DNA of 64,000 bases. Origin: BJGN01 sp041159865 (GTDB taxonomy: Bacteria; Bacteroidota; Bacteroidia; Chitinophagales; Saprospiraceae). Made by a program: the position numbers and the translations under genes. Below, piece after piece: positions 33,800 through 42,902 of this stretch. Each line of letters begins with the position of its first letter. Within the stretch, counting starts at the first letter, position 1. The stretch covers positions 1 to 64,000 of the forward strand of contig JBEAXK010000064.1 of NCBI GenBank assembly GCA_041159865.1. The letters run 5' to 3'. The notes under the pieces are model-generated. The model ran no database searches and was not told where the DNA came from. It was given only the letters and a program-made list of their open reading frames with translations.

Positions 33800-36069
33800 G
33801 AAGCAGGCGAAACCTTTATTACAGTAGATTTATAAATGGGTGTTTGACTTGTTTTAGCGGTATGTTTTATGGAAATGAGGGCATTAGCTTCTGGAAAATA
33901 GGTGGCAATGCAACCCATAGGAATCGGATATGGAACAACGCTAAATCCTGATAAACATAGTGTTTCAGGGGAAACGGGGTTCTCGAGATTTACTTTTTGT
34001 CTCGATTTTAAACCTAATGACTCCATATCTTTTTTATTCATCATCACAATTTTCCGATCATTTTTAATCCCCCTGTATCTGTCTAAAAGACCATAAACGG
34101 AAGTATTAAATTGATCGTGGCTTCGTATGGTCATCATTCGGAATGAGCTAAATGGTAATGAAAGGTCTGGCACCTGGTTTATAGTAAACAGGGCTTTTCC
34201 AGCAGGCGTTGGGAAAGTATTTTCCCGTAATGAATTAGGTAAAACGAAACCTCCTTTTTTTCTTAACCTGGTATTAAAATCTTGAAAGCCAGGTATTATT
34301 TTTTCAATGACTTCCCTAACTTCATCATAATTAGATGCCCACGATTTCCACATGGTTTTTGACTCTGGCAAAGTGTGTCTGGCAATACCTGCCACTATTT
34401 CAGGTTCACTTTTAAGATGTGGAGAACATGGAGGCAAAACGCCTTTAGATGACTGGACAACACCCATCGCATTTTCCGTACTTATCAGTTGAATTAATCC
34501 GTCGGATATATCTTTTTCAGAACGGGACAAGCAGGGTAGAATTAGAGCTGTTTCTCCTGTTTCCAGGTGACTTTTATTTAATTTAGTAGAAATCTGAACA
34601 GTTAAAGTGCATTTTTGAAGTGCCCGGGCGGTAAAAGTAGCATCGGGAGCAGCACTTGCCAGATTTCCCCCTAAACTAATCAATACCTTTGCTTTTCCGC
34701 TTTCCATTGCTTTTATAGCCTCGACAACCGTAAAGCCAGCTTTTTTAGGTGGTTGAAATCCAGCTACTTCTTTAAAATTTTTTAAAAATGTCACAGTAGG
34801 TGTTTCTGTTATTCCCATGGTTCTGTCACCTTGTACATTGCTATGACCCCGAACGGGACATGGCCCGGATCCTTCCTTACCAAAGGCACCTTTTACGAGA
34901 AGAAGATTAATAACTTCCTGTATATTTTCTACAGCATTTTCATGTTGGGTTAAGCCCATAGACCAGCAGACTATCATCTTATTTGCTTTGCGAATCATCT
35001 CTGCCGCTTGCTTAATCAGCGAGCGTTCCACACCAGAAGCATCAGCAAGGGTATTAAAATCCTGCTCCAGTAAGTGATTGGCGAATGCTTCATAGCCTAT
35101 CGTGTTTTCGGAAATAAAAGGGATATCAAAAGCGGAATCAGGTCTTTTTCTTTCTTCATAAAACAGGAGCTGAAGGATGGCCTTCAGGAGAGGGATATCT
35201 CCATTGATCGTTACGGGCAAATATAAATCACTGAGAACGGTTCCTTTTCCAATTACTTTGAAAAATTTTTTAGGATTTTTGAAAGAGGTCAGACCTGCTT
35301 CAGGAATAGGATTAATACTTATTATTTTCCCACCATTCTTTTTACATTTTTCTAAAGAGGTAAGCATTCTTGGATGATTACTACCTGGGTTTTGTCCTAA
35401 AATGATAATCAGATCTGTCTTTTCAAAATCGGCCAGGGTGACACTCCCTTTTGAAATGCCAACCGTATGCAACATTGCTTTAGCAGATGATTCGTGGCAT
35501 AAATGAGAACAATCGGGTAAATTATTCGTACCAAATTCTCTGGCGAACCATTGATACATAAAAGCAGCTTCATTGCTTGTTCGTCCAGAGGTATAAAAAA
35601 CGGCCTCGTTGGGAGTAGAAAGGGCATTCAGATTTTTTGCTATGAGGGCGAAAGCATCCTCCCACGAAATAGCGGTATAATGTGTTTCTCCCGGTTTTTT
35701 GATAAGAGGTTCTGCGATTCGGCCTAATTTACCGAGTTCCATTTCTGTTTTAAGCTTTAATTCCTTAATGTCATGTTGTTTAAAAAAATGAGCATTTATC
35801 GTTTTGGAATCAGCCTCCGCAGCGATAGCTTTAATACCATTTTCACAATATTCACCAAACGGCGTTCTCTCATCATCTGGATCAGGCCAGGCACAACCAG
35901 GGCAATCAAATCCATCAAATTGATTCATTTTTCGCATGAGGAGGGTTGACTTCCCTGGACCTAAGTCAAAAAGACCCATATTTAGCGTGGATAATATAGC
36001 AGGTAATCCTACGGCTGATTTTTTTATTTTTCCCAAACCTGGACCTTTTTCTTTATAAATTTTTGTCAT
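33796..36069 (-). CDS. FdhF/YdeP-type molybdopterin oxidoreductase
   Basis: Molybdopterin-dependent oxidoreductase of the YdeP group, 757 aa, no signal peptide, hence cytosolic. FDCPGCAWPDP at 54-64 is the YdeP-family start; TSGRTSNEAAFMYQW near 160-174 and CSHLCHESS at 187-195 follow (Cys191 lies where the Mo ligand would be expected). GQNPGSNHPRM and VRGHSNVQGDRTMG are cofactor-binding blocks. The reaction of YdeP-type enzymes is poorly defined; formate oxidation or an acid/redox-stress role has been suggested. It is embedded in the cofactor operon, 41 bases after moaA and overlapping moeA by 4 bases, so the operon probably serves this one enzyme. No fdhD, the usual sulfur-transfer partner of formate dehydrogenases, is in view. 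Confidence 0.88.
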   Translation of the reverse strand: MTKIYKEKGPGLGKIKKSAVGLPAILSTLNMGLFDLGPGKSTLLMRKMNQFDGFDCPGCAWPDPDDERTPFGEYCENGIKAIAAEADSKTINAHFFKQHDIKELKLKTEMELGKLGRIAEPLIKKPGETHYTAISWEDAFALIAKNLNALSTPNEAVFYTSGRTSNEAAFMYQWFAREFGTNNLPDCSHLCHESSAKAMLHTVGISKGSVTLADFEKTDLIIILGQNPGSNHPRMLTSLEKCKKNGGKIISINPIPEAGLTSFKNPKKFFKVIGKGTVLSDLYLPVTINGDIPLLKAILQLLFYEERKRPDSAFDIPFISENTIGYEAFANHLLEQDFNTLADASGVERSLIKQAAEMIRKANKMIVCWSMGLTQHENAVENIQEVINLLLVKGAFGKEGSGPCPVRGHSNVQGDRTMGITETPTVTFLKNFKEVAGFQPPKKAGFTVVEAIKAMESGKAKVLISLGGNLASAAPDATFTARALQKCTLTVQISTKLNKSHLETGETALILPCLSRSEKDISDGLIQLISTENAMGVVQSSKGVLPPCSPHLKSEPEIVAGIARHTLPESKTMWKSWASNYDEVREVIEKIIPGFQDFNTRLRKKGGFVLPNSLRENTFPTPAGKALFTINQVPDLSLPFSSFRMMTIRSHDQFNTSVYGLLDRYRGIKNDRKIVMMNKKDMESLGLKSRQKVNLENPVSPETLCLSGFSVVPYPIPMGCIATYFPEANALISIKHTAKTSQTPIYKSTVIKVSPAS

Positions 36070-36110
36070 TTGTAATTGCTAAAAATTTTGCTTACGAAAA
36101 TAACAACCTT

Positions 36111-37109
36111 TTACCCACCAATGGTTGACATTGATTCGGTAGCGGGAAAAAAGGCAGCTCTATTTTTTTCTGCTTCCCAGCCATCTTTTGCTCTATGGGA
36201 AAAACTTTGTATGAGCGCCCCTTTAATCTGCTCATCTGTCGCCTCATTGCGCATCAAATCTCTAAGATTAAAAACACCATGGTCGTACAAACAAGTCTTT
36301 AAAGTTCCTTGAGGCGTGATTCTTATCCGGTTGCAAGTACCGCAAAATGTCCGGCTATAAGCAGCAATAATACCAATATCGCCGCGATAACCAGGTATTT
36401 TATAGTTGCTGGAAGTAGCATATTTGGGGTCTTCCAGTTTATATAAGTCCGGATATTCGTTTTTGAGATAGGCTAAAATGTTAAGATGATTCCACAACAA
36501 CTGTTCATAATGGCTTCCTGTCCCGTTAAAAGGCATTTCCTCAATAAAACGAACACTAACAGGGGTGTTTTTAGTCAGTTCACAAAGGGGTATCAGGTCG
36601 TCAATATTTTTATTGGCCATGACCACTGCATTGATTTTCGTTGGAATACGATGCATAATTAATGATTCCAGCGTATTATAAACCGTAGAAAATAAATCTC
36701 TCCGAGTAATTTCAAAAAAACGCGTAGCGTCTAAGGTATCCAGGGATAAATTGACCGATTTAATGCCAAGTCGTTTAAGCTCCGGTATAATATCAGCCGT
36801 ATGTGTGCCATTGGTTGTAATATGAATTTCCTCTAAATGAGGTAAAGCATGAATGCTTTCTATGAATTTCATAATATCTTTTCGAACAAAAGGTTCTCCT
36901 CCTGTTATTCTTAATTTTGTAATGCCCAGTTCGGTAAGAATTTTTGTAAGCCTTTCTAATTCTTCAAATTGTAATAATTCCTTCTTGGGCATATATTGAA
37001 TACCCTCTTCAGGCATACAATAAAAACACCTCAGATTACAGCGATCTGTAACAGCAATACGTGCATAATTGATGATTCTACCGTGATTGTCAAACATAGA
37101 TGCTGCCAT
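36111..37109 (-). CDS. moaA: GTP 3',8-cyclase
   Basis: Radical SAM enzyme that starts molybdenum cofactor synthesis from GTP. At 332 aa it is normal. The N-terminal cluster motif CNLRCFYC has Cys24, 28 and 31; the second cluster motif FCGTCNRIRITPQG and CLY lies in the C-terminal third; the protein ends in the Gly-Gly required for cyclisation. The start ATG is 1 base after the esterase stop; an internal Met at residue 5 is an alternative. It leads the moaA-oxidoreductase-moeA-moaC-mobA series. Confidence 0.96.
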   Translation of the reverse strand: MAASMFDNHGRIINYARIAVTDRCNLRCFYCMPEEGIQYMPKKELLQFEELERLTKILTELGITKLRITGGEPFVRKDIMKFIESIHALPHLEEIHITTNGTHTADIIPELKRLGIKSVNLSLDTLDATRFFEITRRDLFSTVYNTLESLIMHRIPTKINAVVMANKNIDDLIPLCELTKNTPVSVRFIEEMPFNGTGSHYEQLLWNHLNILAYLKNEYPDLYKLEDPKYATSSNYKIPGYRGDIGIIAAYSRTFCGTCNRIRITPQGTLKTCLYDHGVFNLRDLMRNEATDEQIKGALIQSFSHRAKDGWEAEKNRAAFFPATESMSTIGG

Positions 37110-37110
37110 A

Positions 37111-38832
37111 TTAATAGCGCCATGATTTTAAATCTGCTCCTTTAGGGGCAGATTTTATTACCCTGTCAGTCCATTTTGGAATAAACATGCGATGATAACG
37201 CAAACGAGAAATATAATTTGGCTGGGTATGATCACCATTCCAGCAATGTTCCGCCCGGTCGCCATAATCAACTTCTCCATTATAGTAGGGTTCCTTTGTT
37301 TCTTCCAGCATTTGTTCAGTAAAATAAACAGCGTTATTTAGATAAAAATTATCCATATCCCCGCAATAGATGTATATTTTATCCTTCCAGTCTTTTCCAT
37401 TTTTTGCCCAGTCCCTTTTTAAAATATAGGATAAGTCATAATTTTCTTTCCAGTATTTGGCTACTTCAGGGAAAATCTCACCGCTATATTTATCCCAGAT
37501 TCTTTTTGGATACCCATCTTCACCAACAGGGGAATATACCGCTTCCCAGATATCCCATTGTTGTCCCGACCGTGTTTTAGTACCTAAAGCCAGTTCTTTG
37601 TGATTTGTTTCCTGAATGGTAGCGGAAATACGTCCCAAAGAGTCCCGGTGGGCAGGTCGGGGTGTTCGTTTAAATTCAGATTCAACGAAATATGCATTTT
37701 TGTCTTCGTATAAATTAAACACAGTATTTGCCCTAAAATCAATCGGGTCAGGACAAGCGGCATAAGAACCGTTATATTCTGTCGGGTATTTTACCTGAAC
37801 GGCAAGTGCTTCCCATCCACCGGTAGAACCACCATAAGTAAAACGGGCCCAACCTTCACCTATTCCACGAAACTTTTTTTCAATATAGGGAATTAATTCA
37901 TATGTTATCGCATCACCGTAAGGTCCCAGATTTTCAGAATTTACTGCATAAGAGTCATCATAAAATGGATTTGCATGCTGTATTTCAATGGCTATAACTC
38001 TTGGAAAATTGGCTCCAGTCCACAGTTTATAAAACTGATATGCTTCCTGTTGAACGATTCTGTTGTAGCAATCAACCCCAAATCGCGAAGAATATTCACA
38101 AGGAATGGTGGTATCGGGGGGCGACGTCCTGAAACCTCCAAAGTCTGCAGGAAAATGTCCGTGGTAAATGGCTAATGGGTACTTTGCCTGAGGGTGTGTG
38201 TCCCAGCCTTCTGGTAAAAGCACATGGGCTCCAAGATACATGTCTCTTCCCCAGAATTTGGAAAGCAGTTCGCTTCGTATCTTAATATGCTTTACATATT
38301 TGGTGTCTTCAGGTTCTTTAATGGGCGGAATAATCTTGTCTAACGAAAGCGAAATGATTTTTGCACTTTGGGGGTTAAAATTAATTTTTTGAGGAGTTGA
38401 ATATAAATTTCCAGGAGCCAGATTCCATTGCTGACCCTCCCCCCTGTCCATAGGAAGTTTGACAGTATATCCATCCGCTTTTTTAAATGTTTCGTATTTA
38501 TGTAACAAAACCTGAACAAAATAATCTCCAGCAGGTACGTCAGATAAACTTTCGACAGGATATCCAAACGCATTTGAACCATCAGCAATAACAGGTTTTC
38601 CTGCTTCCCATTCCTCAACGTCTAGGCCAAAAATTAACTGAGACTCAGGTCCGTCAGCAATTTGAAAACGGGGTTCTGCTTTATCATTTTTCGATAGCAT
38701 AATCAATAATCTGCCATCCAGTTTTTCATCAATTCCCTTATAGGTAACAGAAAAATAGGGGGGCTTTCCTTGGCTAAAGGAAAAATTAGATATACATGTA
38801 ATCAGAGTCAGGATGTAAAACAGGCTTTTCAT
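37111..38832 (-). CDS. Secreted alpha/beta-hydrolase (putative esterase family)
   Basis: Exported esterase, 573 aa from ATG 38832; a TTG three codons earlier is less likely. The signal peptide is MKSLFYILTLITCISNFSFS. The alpha/beta-hydrolase nucleophile elbow is GGSTGGW, with Ser336 in this numbering. An N-terminal segment (about 30-170) looks like a beta-rich accessory domain, and the catalytic region (about 190-560) contains WGRDMYLGAHVLLP and FTYGGS. Feruloyl-esterase or other sugar-ester activity is possible. It ends 1 base before moaA, although it has no evident link to cofactor synthesis, so the shared transcript may simply be read-through. Confidence 0.82.
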   Translation of the reverse strand: MKSLFYILTLITCISNFSFSQGKPPYFSVTYKGIDEKLDGRLLIMLSKNDKAEPRFQIADGPESQLIFGLDVEEWEAGKPVIADGSNAFGYPVESLSDVPAGDYFVQVLLHKYETFKKADGYTVKLPMDRGEGQQWNLAPGNLYSTPQKINFNPQSAKIISLSLDKIIPPIKEPEDTKYVKHIKIRSELLSKFWGRDMYLGAHVLLPEGWDTHPQAKYPLAIYHGHFPADFGGFRTSPPDTTIPCEYSSRFGVDCYNRIVQQEAYQFYKLWTGANFPRVIAIEIQHANPFYDDSYAVNSENLGPYGDAITYELIPYIEKKFRGIGEGWARFTYGGSTGGWEALAVQVKYPTEYNGSYAACPDPIDFRANTVFNLYEDKNAYFVESEFKRTPRPAHRDSLGRISATIQETNHKELALGTKTRSGQQWDIWEAVYSPVGEDGYPKRIWDKYSGEIFPEVAKYWKENYDLSYILKRDWAKNGKDWKDKIYIYCGDMDNFYLNNAVYFTEQMLEETKEPYYNGEVDYGDRAEHCWNGDHTQPNYISRLRYHRMFIPKWTDRVIKSAPKGADLKSWRY

Positions 38833-38935
38833 TTTATTCAATTTTTCAAAAAATGCTTCTTTTCCAGGAATCCTTTAAAATTAATACTATTTAGGAATAT
38901 TAGCATACTTTTTAGGCTATTACCTTTTTTGAATG

Positions 38936-38943
38936 TATTTTTG
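38936..38943 (+). promoter_or_regulatory. Bacteroidota -7 promoter element TATTTTTG
   Basis: Exact TAnnTTTG match 25 bases upstream of the ATG at 38969. A longer in-frame start at 38933 would overlap this box, which favours the downstream ATG for the DUF5916 gene. Confidence 0.5.
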
Positions 38944-38968
38944 CCAGCTACTTTCTGAAATTTTAATT

Positions 38969-41197
38969 ATGACACCTAGAATTATTTCTTTCCTTGTATT
39001 ACTAGTTTTTTTTGTAATCACGGTAAAAGCGCAAACCCCTGGTATTACCTATGAGGCTCAACCTGATATGTTGGTCTCCTTTACGAATGAAAAACCTGTT
39101 ATTGATGGTAAAGTAGTTGAGGAATGTTGGAAAAAAGGAAGGGGGGCCAAAGATTTCTGGCAACTTTTTCCTACAGACAGCGTAAAAAATCCTGTGCAAA
39201 CAGAGATTTATATGACCTATGATAAATATAACCTATATGTTGCGGCTATTTGTTATTCAAAGGGAAATAAATATATTGTTCCATCCTTGAAACGTGATTT
39301 TCGGGCAGGAGGTAATGACAATGTTACTTTCGTTTTCGATTCTTACAATGACAGAACAAATGCTTTTGTTTTTGGTATTAACCCATTAGGGGTTATGAGA
39401 GAGGCTGTTATTGCTAATGGAGGCAGAGAAAGATCTGATTTTAATGAAAACTGGGATAATAAATGGAATGGGGAATCTTATATTGGTGAAAATTACTGGT
39501 CAACGGAAATAGTCATTCCTTTTGCAGCACTGAGATTTAAGGAAAATTCATCTTCCTGGAATTTCAATGCTTATCGTTTTGATACCCAGTCTAATACTCA
39601 ATCAACGTGGAATCATATTCCCCAAAATCAATTACCCATGAGTTTAGCGTTCATGAGTAAACTGGCATTTGAGAAACCAATCGAAAAAACAGGCTCTGCC
39701 TTTACCGTTATTCCATATGTTTCTGGCGGAAGTGCAAAGAATTTTACAGAAAATTCACCCACTAAAAATACTTTTGGTTTTGGAGGAGATGCTAAAATAG
39801 GCCTTTCGCCATCCTTAAATCTGGACTTAACCGTTAATCCTGACTTTAGTCAGGTTGAAGTGGACAGACAGGTTATAAATCTGGACCGTTTTGAAATCTT
39901 CTTTCCAGAACGACGTCAGTTTTTTTTAGAAAATGCAGACTTATTTTCAGGCTTTGGAGATCAAAGAAGCAATCCTTTTTTCTCTCGTAGAATAGGGATT
40001 GCAAAGGATGCAGATGGAAATAATTTTCAGGTTCCTATCCTCTATGGGGCACGACTAAGTGGTAAATTAGATAATAACTGGAGGGTGGGTCTCTTGAATA
40101 TGCATACTCAGTCTGATCCTGAAAATAAACTGGCGGGTTCAAATTATACGGTTGGCGCCATACAACGAAAGTTATTCTCTCGGTCAAATATTGGATTTAT
40201 ATTTGTAGATAAGGAAAATTTTACCTCCGATTTAACTTTTGAGCCAGTAGATAAAGAGAGATTTAATAGAATTGTTGGGGTTGATTACAACCTGGCTTCT
40301 TCTGATAATCGCTGGAATGGACGAACTTTTTATCACCAAATGTTTAATTCCGATAAGAACGGCAAAATGGCCGATCGTTTTGCACACGGAACCACTCTGG
40401 TCTATCAGGACCGCAAATGGAATTTTACGTATCAGCACCAATGGATAAAATCTGAGTATGCCCCAGCGGTAGGTTATGTACCAAGAAACAACTTTTTCTC
40501 ATTAAATGGAGAAGTAAGCAGATTTTTTTATCCTAAAAATAGCCCAATTAATCAATATTCTTTTGGGATAAAAAGTGGGCAAACCTGGCAACCAGAAGAT
40601 GGCAGGACAGATCAGGAATTTTCATTAACATTGGATGGTCAACTTAAAAATTCTGGTTTTATAAACATTGAACTCAATAATAATTTTGTTTATTTATTTG
40701 ATGAATTCGATCCTTCCCGTACAAATTCTAAAGCTCTTCCTGCAGGTTCGCAATTTAGAAATACCTTCCTCACTGCTTTTTTATGGTCTGACCAAAGGAA
40801 AGCCATTAATTATAGATTAGAACCATTTTTTGGACAGTATTTTAATGGGAATATAGCTGGTATTTCAGGTAGTTTAGTGTGGCGTTATCAACCTTATGGA
40901 TCTATAGAAATGTCTTTCAATTATAGTGATATTAAACTTCCTGAACCTTATGCCTCTGCAAAATTAATATTGGTAGGACCACGAATTGACTTTACTTTTA
41001 CCAAAAAGTTATTCTTAACTACCTTTATTCAATATAACAATCAAGTAGAAAACTTAAATGTAAACGCTCGTTTACAATGGCGTTTTGCTCCTGTTTCCGA
41101 TTTATTCCTCGTTTACACCGATAATTACGATACATTTAATGGAAAAACTAAAAATAGAGCGCTCATTGCTAAATTTACTTATTGGCTGAATTTATAA
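38969..41197 (+). CDS. DUF5916 outer-membrane protein with CBM9-like domain
   Basis: Outer-membrane protein of 742 aa from ATG 38969, with signal peptide MTPRIISFLVLLVFFVITVKA. A carbohydrate-binding family 9-like N-terminal domain spans about 25-220 (VIDGKVVEECWKKG, IYMTYDKYNLYVAAIC), and the DUF5916 barrel follows. Its hallmark DFSQVEVDRQVINLDRFEIF and FPERRQFFLENADLFS lie near 290-325, with SRRIG after it. The C-terminal half is beta-strand-rich. Role unknown; it may transport or bind carbohydrates. It overlaps the convergent kinase gene by 6 bases at its 3' end. Confidence 0.88.
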   Translation: MTPRIISFLVLLVFFVITVKAQTPGITYEAQPDMLVSFTNEKPVIDGKVVEECWKKGRGAKDFWQLFPTDSVKNPVQTEIYMTYDKYNLYVAAICYSKGNKYIVPSLKRDFRAGGNDNVTFVFDSYNDRTNAFVFGINPLGVMREAVIANGGRERSDFNENWDNKWNGESYIGENYWSTEIVIPFAALRFKENSSSWNFNAYRFDTQSNTQSTWNHIPQNQLPMSLAFMSKLAFEKPIEKTGSAFTVIPYVSGGSAKNFTENSPTKNTFGFGGDAKIGLSPSLNLDLTVNPDFSQVEVDRQVINLDRFEIFFPERRQFFLENADLFSGFGDQRSNPFFSRRIGIAKDADGNNFQVPILYGARLSGKLDNNWRVGLLNMHTQSDPENKLAGSNYTVGAIQRKLFSRSNIGFIFVDKENFTSDLTFEPVDKERFNRIVGVDYNLASSDNRWNGRTFYHQMFNSDKNGKMADRFAHGTTLVYQDRKWNFTYQHQWIKSEYAPAVGYVPRNNFFSLNGEVSRFFYPKNSPINQYSFGIKSGQTWQPEDGRTDQEFSLTLDGQLKNSGFINIELNNNFVYLFDEFDPSRTNSKALPAGSQFRNTFLTAFLWSDQRKAINYRLEPFFGQYFNGNIAGISGSLVWRYQPYGSIEMSFNYSDIKLPEPYASAKLILVGPRIDFTFTKKLFLTTFIQYNNQVENLNVNARLQWRFAPVSDLFLVYTDNYDTFNGKTKNRALIAKFTYWLNL

Positions 41198-42250
41198 AAT
41201 GAGCTTTTGGAGTTGGGTCTCTTGTTCAATTAAAGATTGAAATAATTTCAATTGATTTTTGGCTCTGATCAGGTTATGTTCGGGATATTTTATTTTATAA
41301 TATTTGTCACCCCAAAGATAGTCTTCCAAAAATCGAACGGCTTGTTCCAATATTAACCAATGGGCACCCAAAAGTAGATTTTCTCTTTCCAGTTTCGTTA
41401 ATATGGAACCAACGCCATCTAACCAACCTGTGGTAAGGGCTTCAAAACGTTGATAATCAACATATACAGACGAAAAGTCCGGATCGTCTTCAGCTGTAGT
41501 AGTTGAAATGGTTCTTACCATATCGCCAAAATCACTTAATACAGACCCGCGCATGGTAGTATCCCAGTCGATTACAGCACAGGCTTGTCCATTTTTTTTA
41601 TCAAAAAGAATATTGCCAATTTTTGCATCATTATGAACAGCTCTTTCTGGTAATGACAATCGGGTTATTTTGATGAAGATTGCCTGGTGATCTCTTACCC
41701 ATTGTATCTCCTTATATGCCTCTTTTACCCTTTCAGGAATACCTAATCTAACTGCCTGAGAAAATGAACGGGTTCTTAACAGGCTATTATGAAAGTTTGG
41801 AATGGTATCATATAGTTTATGCGCAGGTAAGGAGGATAATTCACGTAAGAATAAACCAAGGATTTTTGCTGAAGGATAAATCTGATCTACTGTATCTACT
41901 GATTCAATGGCATAGGTATCTGGAATATAGGAAACTGCCCTCCAGGCATTTCCAAGGTTATCCTTATATAAATATTCGCCATACTCATTTTTAAGCGGTT
42001 TCAATAATTTTAATTGGGAAGGCTGGGTGATTAAATGGTTATAAATGGTAAGGTGATTTTCAACTACTTTTTCGGGTTCCTTAAAAACATGATGATTGAT
42101 TCTTTGTAACACCAACGGGGTTCCAGAACTTTTGTCAGTAACTAAAAAAGTATCATTGATATGTCCATTTCCAAGAGAAAAGATTGTATTTTCCGCAGGG
42201 AAGCATAAAAAGGCATTGGCAACAGCTGAGACAGAAAAAACAGGGTTCAC
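41192..42250 (-). CDS. NahK-like N-acetylhexosamine 1-kinase family protein
   Basis: Sugar kinase of the aminoglycoside-phosphotransferase fold, 352 aa. LGNGHINDTFLVT (26-38), VLQRINHHVF (47-56), HNDAKIGNILFD (206-217, catalytic Asp208), IDWDT (227-231) and DFGD (240-243) match N-acetylhexosamine 1-kinase (NahK) as I recall its sequence, as does YPEHNLIRAKNQLKL near the end. NahK makes GlcNAc-1-P or GalNAc-1-P from the free sugar and ATP, bypassing the 6-phosphate route. The assignment rests on remembered sequence, so a different anomeric sugar 1-kinase is possible. It lies 17 bases after the CYTH gene on the same strand. Confidence 0.75.
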   Translation of the reverse strand: MNPVFSVSAVANAFLCFPAENTIFSLGNGHINDTFLVTDKSSGTPLVLQRINHHVFKEPEKVVENHLTIYNHLITQPSQLKLLKPLKNEYGEYLYKDNLGNAWRAVSYIPDTYAIESVDTVDQIYPSAKILGLFLRELSSLPAHKLYDTIPNFHNSLLRTRSFSQAVRLGIPERVKEAYKEIQWVRDHQAIFIKITRLSLPERAVHNDAKIGNILFDKKNGQACAVIDWDTTMRGSVLSDFGDMVRTISTTTAEDDPDFSSVYVDYQRFEALTTGWLDGVGSILTKLERENLLLGAHWLILEQAVRFLEDYLWGDKYYKIKYPEHNLIRAKNQLKLFQSLIEQETQLQKLIL

Positions 42251-42267
42251 TATTATAGATTTATGAA

Positions 42268-42783
42268 TTAAGAAAGAATCATGTCACTGTAGGAATTTTC
42301 AAACAAGTCTTCCTTTTTGACTTCAAGTAAATCCATGTAAAAGGCACATAGTTCTTTCATTTTAGCAATATCCATTTTATCGGTAGCATCAATTACTTCA
42401 ATTTCAAGAAAGGAACCAAGATCCATCAGAGAATCAATGTGAAATTTTACCGAATGTATAAAATAAATTTCTCTTTTCTTCTCAACAACTGTAAGAAGGG
42501 GAAGAGCTGCTGTCAAAACGGCTTTTAAAGATGAAACATCAGTTGGTTTATGTAAAATAACATCTGATTTTTTTGCGTCTTTTTGATTTTCCCTGTCATA
42601 ATAAATCAAACTGTTTTCGATATTTCCCTCCCTGAGTTTTAATCTTCCTGAAGGTATTTTGAAATAGGTGTCCGTTTGTGAATCAATACCTATAAACTGT
42701 ATTTCAGGTTGTTGCATCAGAATACTGCGAATTTTCGACGGGTCAGCACAACGTGCCTTTATCTCAATAAGTTTCATTTTCAT
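42268..42783 (-). CDS. CYTH-domain protein (class IV adenylate cyclase-like)
   Basis: Small protein of 171 aa with a CYTH fold. The signature EIKARC at the start (ExK type), RLKLREG (about 48-54), a basic LLTVVEKKREIYF block and FLEIEV (about 138-143) match the CyaB/thiamine-triphosphatase group. Members cleave or cyclise triphosphates. Residues MKMKLIE give two close starts (42783, 42777). It is directly upstream of the NahK-like kinase (17-base gap), suggesting a shared transcript and a nucleotide- or triphosphate-related link. Whether it makes cAMP or hydrolyses a triphosphate cannot be told from sequence. Confidence 0.75.
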   Translation of the reverse strand: MKMKLIEIKARCADPSKIRSILMQQPEIQFIGIDSQTDTYFKIPSGRLKLREGNIENSLIYYDRENQKDAKKSDVILHKPTDVSSLKAVLTAALPLLTVVEKKREIYFIHSVKFHIDSLMDLGSFLEIEVIDATDKMDIAKMKELCAFYMDLLEVKKEDLFENSYSDMILS

Positions 42784-42790
42784 TTTAATT

Positions 42791-42880
42791 AAGGTTTGAA
42801 ATTACCTAAATAAAGAAAAGGTAGAAAAAAATCTTTTCCATTTTCAATAATAAAATTTGTAGTTTAGTGAATCAAACCTT
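42791..42880. repeat. 9-bp inverted repeat shared by both divergent leaders
   Basis: AAGGTTTGA at 42791-42799 and TCAAACCTT at 42872-42880 are exact complements. Each arm lies in the leader of one divergent gene: the CYTH gene on the minus strand and the cytochrome-dehydrogenase gene on the plus strand. Shared control is an inference. Confidence 0.35.
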
Positions 42881-42902
42881 TTTAGAACCTTAAAACCTGA
42901 AT

